64,000 nucleotides of DNA, from the NCBI GenBank assembly GCA_018296165.2, contig JACKQL020000031.1:496001-560000 (forward strand), written 5' to 3'. This DNA is from Termitomyces sp. T153 (Eukaryota; Basidiomycota; Agaricomycetes; Agaricales; Lyophyllaceae). Both the position numbers and the translations under genes were made by a program. This document shows positions 1 to 15,003 of this stretch, piece after piece; position 1 is the stretch's first letter; every line of letters begins with the position of its first letter. The notes under the pieces were generated by a model, which was given only the letters and a program-made list of their open reading frames with translations, was not told where the DNA came from and made no database searches.

Positions 1-1484
1 CTCATCCGAGGACAGGGCCACATTTTGATCATAAAATCAAGCGCTCAGCTTATCGCGATGGACTCAATTTGATTTCTATCTCGCTAAGTATGGTCATGGC
101 GGGCACCGGGGAAATTACATGTTTCAGGCGTCTTCGTTATGCATACGGCATGTACCAACAGTCTATGTACAACCAACAGTCGAAATACGGCGTCCACATG
201 ACGACACACATGTCGATCGGCCTACTCTTCCTGGGCGGTGGTCGTTTTACTTTAGGTACATCAGATGCTGCCATTGCCTGCATGGTTGCGGCCTTTTTCC
301 CTCGAACACATAGTGTATCATCGGACAACAAGAGTTACCTGCAAGCCCTTCGCCATCTCTGGGTTTTAGCGGTTGAGCCGAGATGTCTTATTGCCCGCGA
401 TGTTGATAGCACGGAAGTGGTATATCTCCCAGTCAAGATCACAATGAAAGAAGGAAAAGAAACTGGTCATACTCAACTTATTTCACCAACACTGATACCA
501 GATCTTGACAAACTATTGTCAATAAGGGTTGATACACCTCGTTACTGGCCGTTCTATCTGGACACTGAAAATCTTCCACGACATCGTCAGAGCTTGCTTC
601 GCAGCCAGACACTCTTTGTCAAACGAAGAACAGCCTTCTTGAGTTACACCGAAGATCCCAGAGGCAGTCGAAGTCTGTTCGTTCGTTCAGGGGCGTCTGC
701 AGGAGATAGTGCAACTCTCGATTTCCCTCAGTCGACTGACACAAAGATACATCCCGCAGGAGACTTGGGAGAGTTTATCACTTCCTTCTCAAATGATGTC
801 CTCTTCCTGGCATTTGCAGATCATTTCTCTCGGGAAACTGAGTTAGAAGAGGAGCGCCTGTTTCAAGCCTACTGCCATGCAACCTTGCTTGACAGTATCC
901 TTCAAGATAAGCCCCAAACACTTCAGACTCACCTCACCCTCTTCCTTTACCGAACCATGTCTTCAAAGTCACGCTACTTCCATCTGCGTCTCCAAGATCT
1001 TAGATTTGCTGCCGACTTTTATAGCAAGATTTATGACCGGCGTTTTAGTGGCCGCACCGAGAATAATCCTAGAATGCCCCTAGTCCGAGACAGCACCGTC
1101 GCTGGGGCGCTTCACGCGTTAGACCAACAACTAGATGTGATCCGAAAGACACCACAATTCATCGCAGTGCTTGGGCAATATGCACGAGGGGAAGCGATCA
1201 CGGAAACCCAACCGGATGTAACACACAGCCTCGCCTGGTACCTCCTTAGAAACGGGGTGCCTGTGTCTACGATCCTTGTCATCCTGAAAGGGCTAGCACG
1301 GGATGCACATGCGCAGTGCATTGGACTCGCGTCGCCAGAAGGCACTGATGATTCTATTTCGCTTGACCTGGGAATCAAGGAAGTGTTGCATGGTGCTGGT
1401 ACGAAGATGACAACTGCCCTTGGGTCGGGGTGGAGTGTCAGGTCGTTGGATGAGATCATAAATGCTTGGAAGATTGGTGTTTAA
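1..1484 (+). CDS. APC1: Anaphase-promoting complex subunit 1, C-terminal part (5' truncated by window edge)
   Basis: The frame is open from base 3 to the TAA at 1482-1484, with no intron and no start, so the gene begins upstream of the window. The protein is the C-terminal region of APC1/BIMA, the large scaffold subunit of the APC/C ubiquitin ligase that drives mitotic exit in the nucleus. Support: the run MAGTGEITCFRRLRYAYG, then the family hallmark GLLFLGGGRFTLGTSDAA (part of the proteasome/cyclosome repeats), then TDN-type SDNKSYLQALRHLWVLAVEPR followed by LIARDVDS. The TTG at 69 is internal, not a start: homology continues upstream of it. It converges on the DAHP synthase gene on the other strand. 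Confidence 0.93.
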   Translation, partial: HPRTGPHFDHKIKRSAYRDGLNLISISLSMVMAGTGEITCFRRLRYAYGMYQQSMYNQQSKYGVHMTTHMSIGLLFLGGGRFTLGTSDAAIACMVAAFFPRTHSVSSDNKSYLQALRHLWVLAVEPRCLIARDVDSTEVVYLPVKITMKEGKETGHTQLISPTLIPDLDKLLSIRVDTPRYWPFYLDTENLPRHRQSLLRSQTLFVKRRTAFLSYTEDPRGSRSLFVRSGASAGDSATLDFPQSTDTKIHPAGDLGEFITSFSNDVLFLAFADHFSRETELEEERLFQAYCHATLLDSILQDKPQTLQTHLTLFLYRTMSSKSRYFHLRLQDLRFAADFYSKIYDRRFSGRTENNPRMPLVRDSTVAGALHALDQQLDVIRKTPQFIAVLGQYARGEAITETQPDVTHSLAWYLLRNGVPVSTILVILKGLARDAHAQCIGLASPEGTDDSISLDLGIKEVLHGAGTKMTTALGSGWSVRSLDEIINAWKIGV

Positions 1485-1839
1485 TCAATGGGATGATAAT
1501 TTGTTTCAAATGTTCTGACGATGCAAGATTTTGATTTTATTCGTAGTTCCAATTGAGTTTTACATAGCAGGTGTAATTGTATGTTTATGTGGCTCAGGCA
1601 CACTTTCAAGTTTGCATAGCATGTACGTACCGAAAAAATCCGTGAGTATCCCCTATCGGTAGTTGTCACTTTACCAGTAATGCTCATTTTGCACCCCAAT
1701 CAGAGCAACTCATTTCGAACACAAGCAAAAGATGATGGTTCCGTCCGTCTTTGATTACAATCTACAACTAAAAATCATGACATAGACATAGATACGACCT
1801 AGATGCAATATGCAGGGGTAATTCTATATATGCAGGAGC
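1485..1839. other. Convergent 3' spacer between APC1 and DAHP synthase
   Basis: 355 bp, AT-rich, between two stop codons on opposite strands. It should hold both 3' UTRs. I see no ORF with family features, RNA gene or repeat in it. Confidence 0.6.
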
Positions 1840-3524
<1,685 letters not shown>

Positions 3525-3701
3525 GATTTTTTTGGCGCTGAGACACGTTCGTCAAGACAGCAGTAATCGGCTATCCTGGTGTTTGTTTGAGAAAGCTCTG
3601 CGCTATCACCGAACTGGAGTCCTGATGCAAAGAGGAAGGTGGGAGCTATACCCAGGCCTCTCCATTCCTGTGGCAAACTTTTTCTCCGGCACGTGACCTT
3701 C
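3525..3701. promoter_or_regulatory. Shared divergent promoter, DAHP synthase / PIH1
   Basis: 177 bp between two divergent start codons, so both promoters must overlap here. An in-frame ATG at 3639 could extend PIH1 by 21 residues, but those residues do not look like the family. No clear TATA box is visible. Confidence 0.4.
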
Positions 3702-4813
3702 ATGAGCACGACCATTCAACTCGAGCCTGTCGCCGGCTTCTGCATCAAGTCTACTGTCAACGATGCCCCTAATCACGGCCTCAAGGTTTTCGTCAACATT
3801 GCATGGGACCCCCACGTTCCCCAGCCTCCTCCCGGCAGCGAGCTCCGGATTCGCCGTGCAATGCTGGGCCACGACGTCGACGACCCCAACCCCGATGCCT
3901 GGTATGTCCCCGTCGTCGTCTCAGATGGCAGGCAGGACAAGGATAAAGGTGGGCCGGCACCGGTGCTGATCCTATTCAGTTCATTGATCTTCACTGCAGC
4001 CGGCAAACCCGCTCTCGTGTTTGACTGCGTTTACAATACGTCACTCAAATCGCGTACCCTGACCGATCCTGAATTCAAGCTCTTCATTGTAGGTAAGTCC
4101 GTCTCCACCTCCAGCCTGCGCACATAATTTGACTCCGTTCAGAACTCGCTCTCCAGCGCATCGAGGCCCAGACTTCTCTCGTATTATCACGTCAGATCGG
4201 CACACCCAACATTGTCTCCAAGGGCAAACTCTTGCCACGTACGGTCAACATTCCGTCGTCTCTTCTTACCAAAGGCTCGACCCACAGCATACTCCCGGCC
4301 CCAAGCACAACACACCAGCTTATTCAGGAAGTGTCTCCGCCTGTCGCTCCGTCCAGTACCAAACCTAAAGGAATCCTCAAGTCCGCCTCTACAAGTACCC
4401 TTAAAGAACGATCATCTACCCCCACATGGTCTTGGTCCAAAGATGGAACAAAGATCCAGATAAAGATCTCGCTTCCCAATCTCGTGAGTTCTCGTCACTT
4501 TCTTGTGAATTGCCAATGTCCATTTCGAGGTACTATTCAGCCTCGCGCCCTGATAGAACACGCCACGCTCGACATCGAACCCCGCCGATTCATTCTCCAT
4601 GTCAACGACTATCCAGTCTTCGATATCAATTTAGGCTTATCTGATGCAGAAATTGTAGCCACAGCTGCCTCACGGACATCCGCGAGCCTACACGATGGAA
4701 ATGGAACCGAGCCAAATAATACTCTTACTTTGAAGCGTCAACGTCCCCTGGACGTTGATGGCGCTACTTCGGAGTGGCGGCTTGCGGATAACATGTTGGT
4801 AATTGTTGCATAA
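3702..4813 (+). CDS. PIH1: PIH1 domain protein (R2TP co-chaperone subunit)
   Basis: PIH1/Nop17 links HSP90 to RUVBL1/2-Tah1 in the R2TP complex, which assembles box C/D snoRNPs and PIKK kinases. Exons 3702-3948, 4000-4092, 4143-4483 and 4541-4813, total 954 nt, 317 aa. The N-terminal PIH domain shows PVAGFCIKSTVNDAPNHGLK, then VFVNIAWDPHVPQPP and KPALVFDCVYNTSL. The C-terminal half begins after a Ser/Pro/Thr-rich linker and resembles a CS-like fold (WSWSKDGTKIQIKISLPNL ... ATLDIEPRRFILHVNDY). I chose ATG 3702 because it opens directly onto the conserved domain. Intron 3 (4484-4540) is 57 nt, a multiple of three without a stop, so intron retention would add 19 residues between NL and PR. Confidence 0.85.
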
Positions 4814-4937
4814 TATCAATTAAAATGTATGATATAGATATACAAAATCTCCTAACGATAATCATCTGCTGTAAAAAAAATTATACCGAAACTTGTGGGT
4901 ACTTCAGTGGTGGGTCGTGCTCATAATCTTCCGGACG

Positions 4938-6339
4938 TCAACCACCAGCTTTGCCCAGTAAGGCATAACCGCCGCCATGCGGCCCATGAAACTAACAGTG
5001 AACCAACCATATTTGAGTAACTCCAGGTAAATGTACCATAACACCTGATCTCACCTTGCCGTAGCAGCGTACACAGATTGGTTCGCCATCATGGTCACGC
5101 AACCGATTCGAATCCAAAGAGGTGTTACACTCGGTGCACCGCAGACAGCCCTTATGATATGTTTTACCCACCGCTTTGACCTTGTGAACTCGGCTTAGAT
5201 GTCGATCACTGGAACTAGTGTGGATCGAACAATTACCTGCTCTGCGAAATAGACACTCTTGCCACATCGCGGGCAGGTGGGGTTTGCACTTGCGACCCAT
5301 CGCTTCGGAGACTCGGTGTTTCCAGTCAAGTTGCCGGTGAGGGCTGCGCCATAACGCGTGCCCGTGGCTGTACGGGCGACGGGTATAGTAATGGACGAGC
5401 TGCCACCAATACTGTCCTCTCCGAGCGCCTGCGGTGTGTTCCCAACACTGTAGTTGTCAGTGTGTCGCTGCTGCACGGGGTACGCCTCACTACGGGTAGG
5501 AGTGAGCGGAATAGTGCGTGGGATTCCGCCGTGGCCGGGCCTGCCGGTATTGGACGGTGTCCCCGCTAATAAGGGAACCGGAGCAGGCTCACGGGGCGGA
5601 GTCATGGGTACTTCGCCAACGTCTTTGACTTGTGAGAATGCTGAGGTATTTCCTTGTGGAGAGCTAACAGTGTCAGTTGATATAGCCGGGCGTGGCGCAG
5701 TGGTGACGTTTGCGTCAATCAGACTAACGTTGGAGTCGTATTTGCGCAGCGGCGAAGCTACTCGTGGGGGAGTGGTGAGTAGAGGATTGCGAAAAGGAGA
5801 GGTAGAGCGTGGTCGGTCGATTTCAGGGGTGATATCATGGTGGGGTAGGTTGGCTTGCCTGAGATCTCGCGTGCCAAAGTTCTTGACATGGCATGATTTA
5901 CTGACATCGGAAGGGTTGAGCGTTGGCGCATTTAGAGATAGATATAAATTACCAGTATGGCTGGTCAATCATCAGTGACATTGAAAACTCGATTGGTCGA
6001 CCACAGTACCTTTCCGTCGTGTTCAAGAAGGGTATAGGAATCCAAGCGTTTGTTACAGATGGTGCATGCCAGACACGGCTAGATCAAATTCAGGAAACAA
6101 ATTGGAAATATGGGATGTGTTTCAGCGTACTTTATGATATAGCTGTGATAACAAGTAAGATTAGTGCCTCCGAAAAACCACTCGGATCACATACTTACCT
6201 TCCTGCCAGGTCCCATAACCTGATGAGGTCATTCACTATGACGATCAAGTACTATAAATGAAACAATACTTGCCTGCTCTGCAGCATAGACGGCTTTCGA
6301 ACATCTTGGGCATATCTGAGTGCCTCCAAAGGGGTGCAT
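4938..6339 (-). CDS. Two-LIM-domain protein
   Basis: Eight exons on the minus strand: 6339-6274, 6219-6199, 6142-6131, 6078-6010, 5960-5953, 5900-5237, 5180-5055 and 4991-4938, total 1020 nt, 339 aa. LIM 1 (residues ~10-62) reads CPRCSKAVYAAEQ, LYHKPCLACTICNKRLDSY, then PYCKSCHVKNFGTRDLRQAN. A Pro/Ser/Thr-rich linker follows, and LIM 2 near the C-terminus reads CPRCGKSVYFAEQ, TYHKGCLRCTECNTSLDSN and GEPICVRCYGK. The tail GGGYALLGKAGG is typical of this fungal family. LIM domains are zinc-binding protein-interaction modules, and such proteins usually act in actin or cell-wall signalling (family knowledge, not shown here). LIM 1 is split over five exons, including ones of 21, 12 and 8 nt. Intron 1 (6273-6220) starts with GCAAGT, a GC donor. 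Confidence 0.9.
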
Positions 6340-6533
6340 GGTTGTGACTCTAAACGTTGAACACTGGCCTCCGTCGCGGCCGATGGCGATGTGGCACAGC
6401 GTGATTATCTAATCTGTCGGAGTTTAAACAACTGAGGATCGAAAATTTTGGACTTTTTCGTCTGCGCTCTCATCCGCAAACTCGAGCTTGTCTTAGATCT
6501 TCACTCTTTTTCCATCCTATCTTACTAGTAAAA
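6340..6533. promoter_or_regulatory. Shared divergent promoter, LIM protein / eIF5A
   Basis: 194 bp between divergent starts, with a pyrimidine-rich stretch (ttcactctttttccatcc, about 6500-6517) just before the eIF5A ATG, as is common at highly expressed fungal genes. No clear TATA element. Confidence 0.35.
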
Positions 6534-7346
6534 ATGGCTGACGACGAACAACACCACGAGCAGATCGAGACTGTACGTTCTCTGTTATTTTACCGCACTT
6601 TTTATCGGCCCATCTCATCGCCCAAACTTGTAGGCGAACGCAGGGGCATCGCTCACCTATCCCATGCAATGCTCTGCTCTCCGCAAAAACGGTCATGTCG
6701 TTATCAAGGGTATATACACCTCGACTGCTTCGTCCTTCTATAGCTCACACGACCCTCAGGTCGTCCCTGCAAGATCGTCGACATGTCTACCTCCAAGACC
6801 GGCAAGCACGGTCACGCCAAGGTTCATCTTGTCGCTCTTGACGTAGGCATTTTTCTCCCGATTACATCGATCTTGAAAGTTTATGCGTCCGTCGTTAGAT
6901 TTTTACCGGTAAAAAGCTGGCAAGTCCCATCATGATGCACCCACATATAGCCCTTCTTACGAACAGAAACAGGAAGATATCTCTCCTTCCACCCACAACA
7001 TGGACGTTCCTAACGTCTCTCGTAACGAATACCAGCTTGTGAGCCCATTGGATCTCTTATCGGACCGATGTCCCTGAGAATGATGTCTTGCAGGTCAACA
7101 TTGATGACGGTTTCCTTAACCTCATGACCAACGATGGTGTTGCAAAAGATGATGTTAAACTCCCGGAGGGTGATCTTGGCAAGCAAATCCAGTCTGATTT
7201 CGATGAGGGCAAGGATCTCCTTGTTACCATTATCAGCTCCATGAACGAAGAGGCGGTGAGTTGTTGGTTTTTGGTTCATTCGTCATATCTCTCAGACTCT
7301 TCCGCAGGCAATCTCCTACAAGGAAGCGCCCAGGGGTAATAACTAA
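6534..7346 (+). CDS. eIF5A: Translation factor eIF5A (hypusinated)
   Basis: Seven exons: 6534-6572, 6634-6709, 6760-6842, 6899-6919, 6973-7038, 7094-7255 and 7308-7346. Total 486 nt, 161 aa, the usual length. eIF5A relieves ribosome stalling and helps termination. The hypusine loop is intact ([20 protein letters not shown]; the modified Lys is the one before His in GKHG). The rest is near-canonical: [20 protein letters not shown] at the start, [20 protein letters not shown], and the OB-fold end [20 protein letters not shown]. Exon 4 is 21 nt and is followed by an intron (6920-6972) that starts GCAAGT rather than GT. Confidence 0.97.
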
Positions 7347-7866
7347 TCGGCAAGACCTCGTTTGTTATGAGGATTTGTCCCTGCCCTTGGTAGACTTCTT
7401 TCTTTCCTTCCTCTCGGACTGTCATCTGCTGTATGTGGTTATAGTTATCGCTTTTTTCCATCAACCTCGAACATCAGCCTATCCGAGTCACCCGATTCCC
7501 CTCATTCCTCACTCAGTGTTACATCCTTTGGTCTTGAGCTCCATGCGCTCGCCATTGTCCTTCTTCGTATATCTGTGTTGTAATTCAATTGATGCATGTA
7601 GGAATGGAAAATGATCAGCATTGTCAACTCGGTATACAAGGATAGTAAAGTGTTCGTTCATTGTACCTTTTATTTCCAAATCGAGAAATCAATGATGTTG
7701 GGACTGGCGAGTGATGCCAAACAAGAGCACGGGACTGATGCATGCGTGATCTGGCTTGATCTTCGAAAAAAAGTGGATGCACAGGCTTGTCCGTCCTTTA
7801 CTGATATCAGTACCTATCCGATCTACGTCTACTGCTAGAAATCACCCAGTCGCTCTTCGTAGAACC
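7347..7866. other. Spacer between eIF5A and lysyl-tRNA synthetase
   Basis: 520 bp. It holds the eIF5A 3' UTR and the KRS1 promoter. The short ORFs here show no family features. I see no tRNA cloverleaf. Confidence 0.5.
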
Positions 7867-10085
<2,219 letters not shown>

Positions 10086-10582
10086 AAAACTTTAGATGTT
10101 GGAGTACAAAATATTGATGTGCATATATATATATATGTATCAATGCTTGTTTGTTTGTTTTGGGCCTAAGTGGTGGTTTGAGTGGATCAATTATCTTCAA
10201 GATTCACTTATTCATTATATATTTGCCCTCCACATAAATGAATCTCACTCCTATGAATAAGTTACATGGTCCTCCGTTTTTGCATGCTCGCACTCTCATT
10301 GATCCGTCCTTATAAGATGCTGTCTTTCATTTTGCCCTTTAATACGTATGTTCAAGCACCTGTGTTGAGGTCCAAGAAAACAATAGATGGCGGTGACCCG
10401 ATCCCTCTTTAAGCCCCAACTGTAAATATTAGTTTCGGAAGATCGGACATGTTCCCCGGTAGTTTTTGCCATCTTTGCCACGTAGATTTGACACTAAAAA
10501 TGACCGGCCGATGTGTGCGTGGGCCCTTCTTTCTCCACAACACTTACTTAGACGAGAGCTCCAGCTCGTTAAGTGACAATGA
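10086..10582. other. Spacer downstream of KRS1
   Basis: About 500 bp. It contains a (TA)n tract near 10125-10137 and the KRS1 3' UTR. No supported gene. Confidence 0.5.
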
Positions 10583-12433
10583 ATGGGCCTTCCAGAACCA
10601 CTGACTGAGCTACCAGCCTCACGCAGAGAGCATATAGCAGGATCTCGGGGTTGCGAAAGTACAATCACGGTGGTCTTGGATGCAGGAGCACGCGAACATT
10701 TCTCAGGTATCAGGATACTTATTGTTTGCAGCTGGGTGACTTGTGATTTGGACTGGGACTTGGTGCGTTGCTGATCTATACAGAACTACCACTGAACGTT
10801 TACGAAAATAACTAACATCAGTGTGCTATCAGGTCTTCACTTGATGTTTTTGACGACTCTCCGGACAGATTTACTCTCAGGAACCAACTACTCCACCGTA
10901 AAAAAGTCCGGAGCTATAGTACCCACCTGAGCTCTCGACCACTTTGTACTTTTGTCTTTGAGCTCTGTCAACTTCCAGCGACTTCAGCGCTGACCCTTCA
11001 CCTACGATTAGATCGTCTCGGTGACAACACATCAGAGCGTCTCTGCATCCTCCATGATCTTACATATCTCACCCCACTCTCTATGCCACATTTAACACTT
11101 GGGGCCATGTATATCCTTCCTTGATGACTGAAACGAGACACAACATTCGGGTTCTTCTACTGCCAACCCTTCGCCAGCGTGCTTGGGCCGTGTCCAGCCT
11201 TCCAAATGCTATAATCATGAGCGTTGTCCGTCACGCCTTGGGAAAGAAAGAACTCGGTTGGCGAGCCGATCTGATGTATCATGGTACTGTCTGCCGCGCT
11301 TGGGCACCCACTCTGGATCTGTTTTTTGAGAGCGCCTAGTCGCGACACTGTAAAGACCAGCCTACCGCTTTCTGCGTTGCTCGCGCATTGGAGCAGCGAC
11401 CGGACCGCCATGCTCTCCTGGGTGCTTTCCTCCCTGCAGCATACAGAGAATATTACGACAGCAGATGATATGCTGCCTTTAGCCAGACATGTGTACGTAT
11501 CTTGGGACTCGCAACGGCCGTGAGATACGTATATCTCCCAGTCGTGGCTAGCTCGGTATGCACTAGATGTAAGCATCAGAATGCATGATCCTGTCTAATT
11601 ACACATGGGACATAATGCATTTTTATCTCTAATGTGCCATGTCTAATTAGACACAATAAGGCATCAATTTGACTGCATTGGCTGCGGTATGGGATGAACT
11701 AGTAGGGGTGCTACAACGCTTGCAGGGTGTAAGGCAGTGTTCAATCTCAACTAGGTTGATCCGTCGATCGTCGGCTGTGATTAGACCATATAGTGTTGAC
11801 GACATACAAACAATCGTGGGTAATTGGGAACATCTTCGCACCCTTCGAATTGAAGGCTGGACCATGGAAACTCCGTCTAAGGAGGTCCACCGGCCACTGC
11901 ACCACCTTCAAAGAGCTTCGCCTTGTTGCGGGACACCAAACTGGTGACCAGATACTCCGCTTTGTACCCAGTGTGCCTGTAAGCACGCTGAAGAAGTTAC
12001 ACCTGATCTCCATTTCTGGCCTGACAAACAACGATCTGTTTTCGCTTCTTTCTCTCGTATCGCCGACACTCGAAGAACTACACATCCAGTCTACACCAAC
12101 CCCTCGATCAGGTGTAGATGAACCGTATGCACTAGACGCCACGATCCCAAATATGTCACGTCTCAAGATCACGCATCTGCCCTGACCATCGCACGTAAAG
12201 GTCCTGGTTTGAGGAAACATTAAATGGGTCAGGATGAGATCCGTGGCACCATTACGGTAATCGTACGCACTGAATTCGAGGTTATGCATGCACAAAGCGT
12301 AATTCGCGCGTTGGAGACGGCTGGATGGAAACATGTGATGGTTTGGTGGAATAGGAAGATTGCTTGGGATGCGGATACGGCTTGGGATGAAAGCAACGAG
12401 TATCCAGGCGAGAGGTGTGCATCCGAGATTTAG
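10583..12433 (+). pseudogene. Decayed F-box/leucine-rich-repeat locus
   Basis: Coding pieces of the large F-box/LRR family are spread over several frames. 10832-11125 encodes an LRR-like stretch (TSALTLHLRLDRLG ... LHDLTYLTPLSMPHLTLGAM). 11178-11339 is an F-box-like segment (LPNAIIMSVVRHALG ... GTVCRAWAPTLDLFF), where the VCRAW core is characteristic. The sequence then shifts frame (LRAPSRDTVKTSLPLSAL), has a gap with AT-rich repeats of gtctaatta near 11594 and 11641, and resumes at 11669-11947 (WEHLRTLRIEGWTMETP) and in a third frame to 12185 (TFKELRLVAGHQ ... STLKKLHLISISGLTNNDLF). A last piece (12224-12433) ends in HVMVWWNRKIAWD. Frame changes without splice signals suggest a pseudogene. 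A badly modelled multi-exon gene is the alternative. Confidence 0.45.
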
Positions 12434-12826
12434 ATATTTTGGCAAGTCCGTGCGCTTGACACGAGACGGATTGAATATAAGCCGGGATGGTTTCTATTGC
12501 TACTATGATTGCATTGGTTTTTGATAATACAATTGAATGAAAGTGCGGTTTGAGACTACTATCGCGACTTTGTTAAATCATTGGATTCTTGTGGCCAAAC
12601 GTTCTTACCTTGGTAATTTTTGTAAGATGATTCTACGGTCTCTCACTGACTGGGAATGCGTACGATCAAGTCGATTATATAGGACGAATAACTGATACAT
12701 TAAATACAATTACATTATTCCAAAACGTTGATTCGACGACACATTAACTTCCGACAAGGGACAGATTAAGGATCTCAGGATTGTTGGTGTTTCTTTAATT
12801 GGTGTCTCTTCAAGGCATCGGGCCGG
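12434..12826. other. Spacer between the F-box locus and the zinc-finger gene
   Basis: About 390 bp, AT-rich, 3' to both neighbours. Nothing recognisable. Confidence 0.5.
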
Positions 12827-13933
12827 CTAAGGCGTGCGCCGCACGCAGTATGTACATTGATGCGAAGCTTCGCCATGCGACCGTATGTGTCTCATGAAAC
12901 CTGACACTCGACTCGAAGTGATTTTATGGCACAAAGGACATTCGAAGTTGTATTCCTTGTTATGCCTGTGATGATAGTCGATAGTTTCGGCAGAAACTTT
13001 CGGTCCTAGGTGGCGGTGTTTCTTTACCTGTGGTTGCGACATCAGTGACTCGGAAGATGTTCCTTCCTCGAAAGGTTCCTCGGCTTTGCGCTGAGTACTA
13101 CGATGAACATTAACTCGACCATGTGCAGGTAGATGATCATCCGCTTTTTCATCCATGACCGAATCAACAAATGACGAGAGGCGCAACACCCATCGATGAT
13201 CAGAGAGGTATTGATGACATTGATATCTGATCAGTCCTGCGCCGAGAGATCTTGGCCGAATTCCAGCGTGAAGGTACAGGCGAGGGGGAGTAATTGTCAT
13301 AAGAAGGGCTGCGGAGAAGTCCGTAATATGTTCTTGCGTCGCACCACAGAGGAGATTGGAATGTCCTCATTGTCACTGCCGATGCCCTCGTCATCAGATA
13401 GAGCACGATCCAGAGGGGGAATAAATCCTGTCATGTGTGGCGCGGAGGACGTTGAGGCGGAAGGGTACATTTGATGATCATAGCTGGTTCCCTGACACAT
13501 TGTTCCTCTGCCATGACTGTTTGACAACTCCAATGGGTAGCCAAGGTATGGGGAGATGTAGCCAATGTCATTGTCAGTTGTGCTGTTGTTCTAGTCAAAG
13601 ATGCTCGATAAATATCAGAACAGAGATCACGCACACTGTGGCATTCGATAGTGAACTCTGAGCCGGCGAGATGGCTGCCATTGGCACATCCGGCTTGCGA
13701 TCGAATTTATTGGAAGTGAAAGTGCCGTCAATAAAACCTGAGCTTCCAGAGAGTAGATCGCGAGGAGACGGCGAGAGAGCAGAGTACGAAGGAGAAGGCA
13801 TAGGAGGCCCAGAGTCAAAAGACCGATCTTGGTCCAAATCGCTAGGCTCCTTGGGAAGGCCCTTGAAGATGTCGGAGACGTGGTCGACCAGGTCGCAAAA
13901 ATAGGATGAGTAGGTGAAGTTTCTTTCGCGCAT
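12827..13933 (-). CDS. C2H2-type zinc-finger protein, probable transcription regulator
   Basis: The start is ATG 13933 (MRERNFTYSSYFCDLVDHVS). Exon 1 runs to about 13637 (SSLSNAT). A GTGTGC...TTTGACTAG intron then joins NNSTTDNDIGYISPYLGYPL without a frame break. The middle is Ser/Pro/Asp-rich and probably disordered (DRALSDDEGIGSDNED). The last exon, ending at 12827, carries a zinc finger FECPLCHKITSS ... GFMRHIRSH, i.e. C-x2-C-x13-H-x3-H, followed by a half finger QCTYC just before the stop. The splice between the second and last exon (about 13320-13200) could not be fixed: all three frames are open in short pieces. That leaves either an unseen intron or a frameshift. Function beyond possible DNA binding is not inferable. 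Confidence 0.5.
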
Positions 13934-14500
13934 TTTTACGAAGAGAAAGCAGGGTGAAGTTCGGACAGAAAAGTTCAGATAGACTCATGCCCCGAGGGGG
14001 CTCCTTTATACTTTTCGTGCAGAGGTACCGTGAAGTCTTCCAGGAGATAGAATTAACTCCGCGAAGAATTTGCACTTTGAGATCGAGCGTCGTGTTCTAG
14101 TCATGTCCTCTTATTATTCTAGAGCGTTGGTTGACGACGAAATACATTAACAAAGCATGGATCTGCATGGAGACGTCAGTGATGGGGATTGATGGAATAG
14201 ACTTTTTAGGTACAATTGCCAAACAAGGGATACAAGATTAGATCGCGACGAAATGCACGGACGCGCGTCGCGGCAACGTGTTGGGTCACTGTGATGGAAC
14301 ACGAGGCAGAACTCTGAGCATCCCAGGAAGGCAAGAGGAGACTTAGAAGACGGGAACGCGAGGCTGTTCAGACATTCGGGAACTACTCAACTGGGCTGAA
14401 CCTATAGCTATCGCCCTGCCATAGATTATAGCAACATTGAACTTTCTGCAGAAGGTAACGTATCACATTGCACAAAATACTCCCGAGATTCTACCAGGAT
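13934..14500. other. Upstream region of the zinc-finger gene
   Basis: About 570 bp with no supported ORF. It probably contains the promoter and 5' UTR of the minus-strand zinc-finger gene. Confidence 0.45.
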
Positions 14501-14896
14501 CTACCTACCAACCGTCCACCCAACCCTATGCCCTACTCTGATTATCGCCTCCCCTCCCAAGCTCAACTCAGGCCTCCACATCAAATGCACCCCAAACTCC
14601 ACCCTCTGCCTCCCATTCCTCCTATTCTTCGCTAAACAACAAAACGGCTCGCGCGTACGCACCCCCGTTTCGGGGTCCACACAGATCATCAGACACCGCC
14701 GACACCGCGCGAGGACTTGGAACGTCTGTGTTTCGATGCGTAAATGCGTCAGCATATCTTCGAGAAACGGAGGAAATGATGATTCAGAGGTTGATCGGGA
14801 TGAGAGTATGAAATTTTCCCGGAAGCAGGATGAGTGAATGGGGGTGAGTTTGGTGTCAGAATGAGAGGATTGGACCCAGGTACTGACGGTGTCCAC
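14501..14896 (-). CDS. Hypothetical ORF, unrecognised
   Basis: A 131-codon frame on the minus strand, with a cysteine pair region (ARCRRCLMICVDPETGVRTR) and basic ends. I do not recognise a family. It could be an exon of a longer decayed gene on this strand that also includes the pieces at 15.0 and 15.4-15.7 kb. Low confidence that it is translated. Confidence 0.2.
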   Translation of the reverse strand: MDTVSTWVQSSHSDTKLTPIHSSCFRENFILSSRSTSESSFPPFLEDMLTHLRIETQTFQVLARCRRCLMICVDPETGVRTREPFCCLAKNRRNGRQRVEFGVHLMWRPELSLGGEAIIRVGHRVGWTVGR

Positions 14897-15003
14897 TGAG
14901 GATTACCACGGTTCACCACACGAATATCAGTGGTATTCGCAGCTACGTATGGATGTAAATAAGGTTGTTTGGAGCAGCCTTATACTAAATGTTGATATCT
15001 AGA

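Noticed and set aside
69..71. TTG as start of the APC1 frame
   Set aside because: The frame is open and homologous-looking upstream to the window edge, so this is an internal Leu.
10120..10140. (TA)n tract as a regulatory element
   Set aside because: A simple low-complexity run in a 3' region, with no supporting signal.
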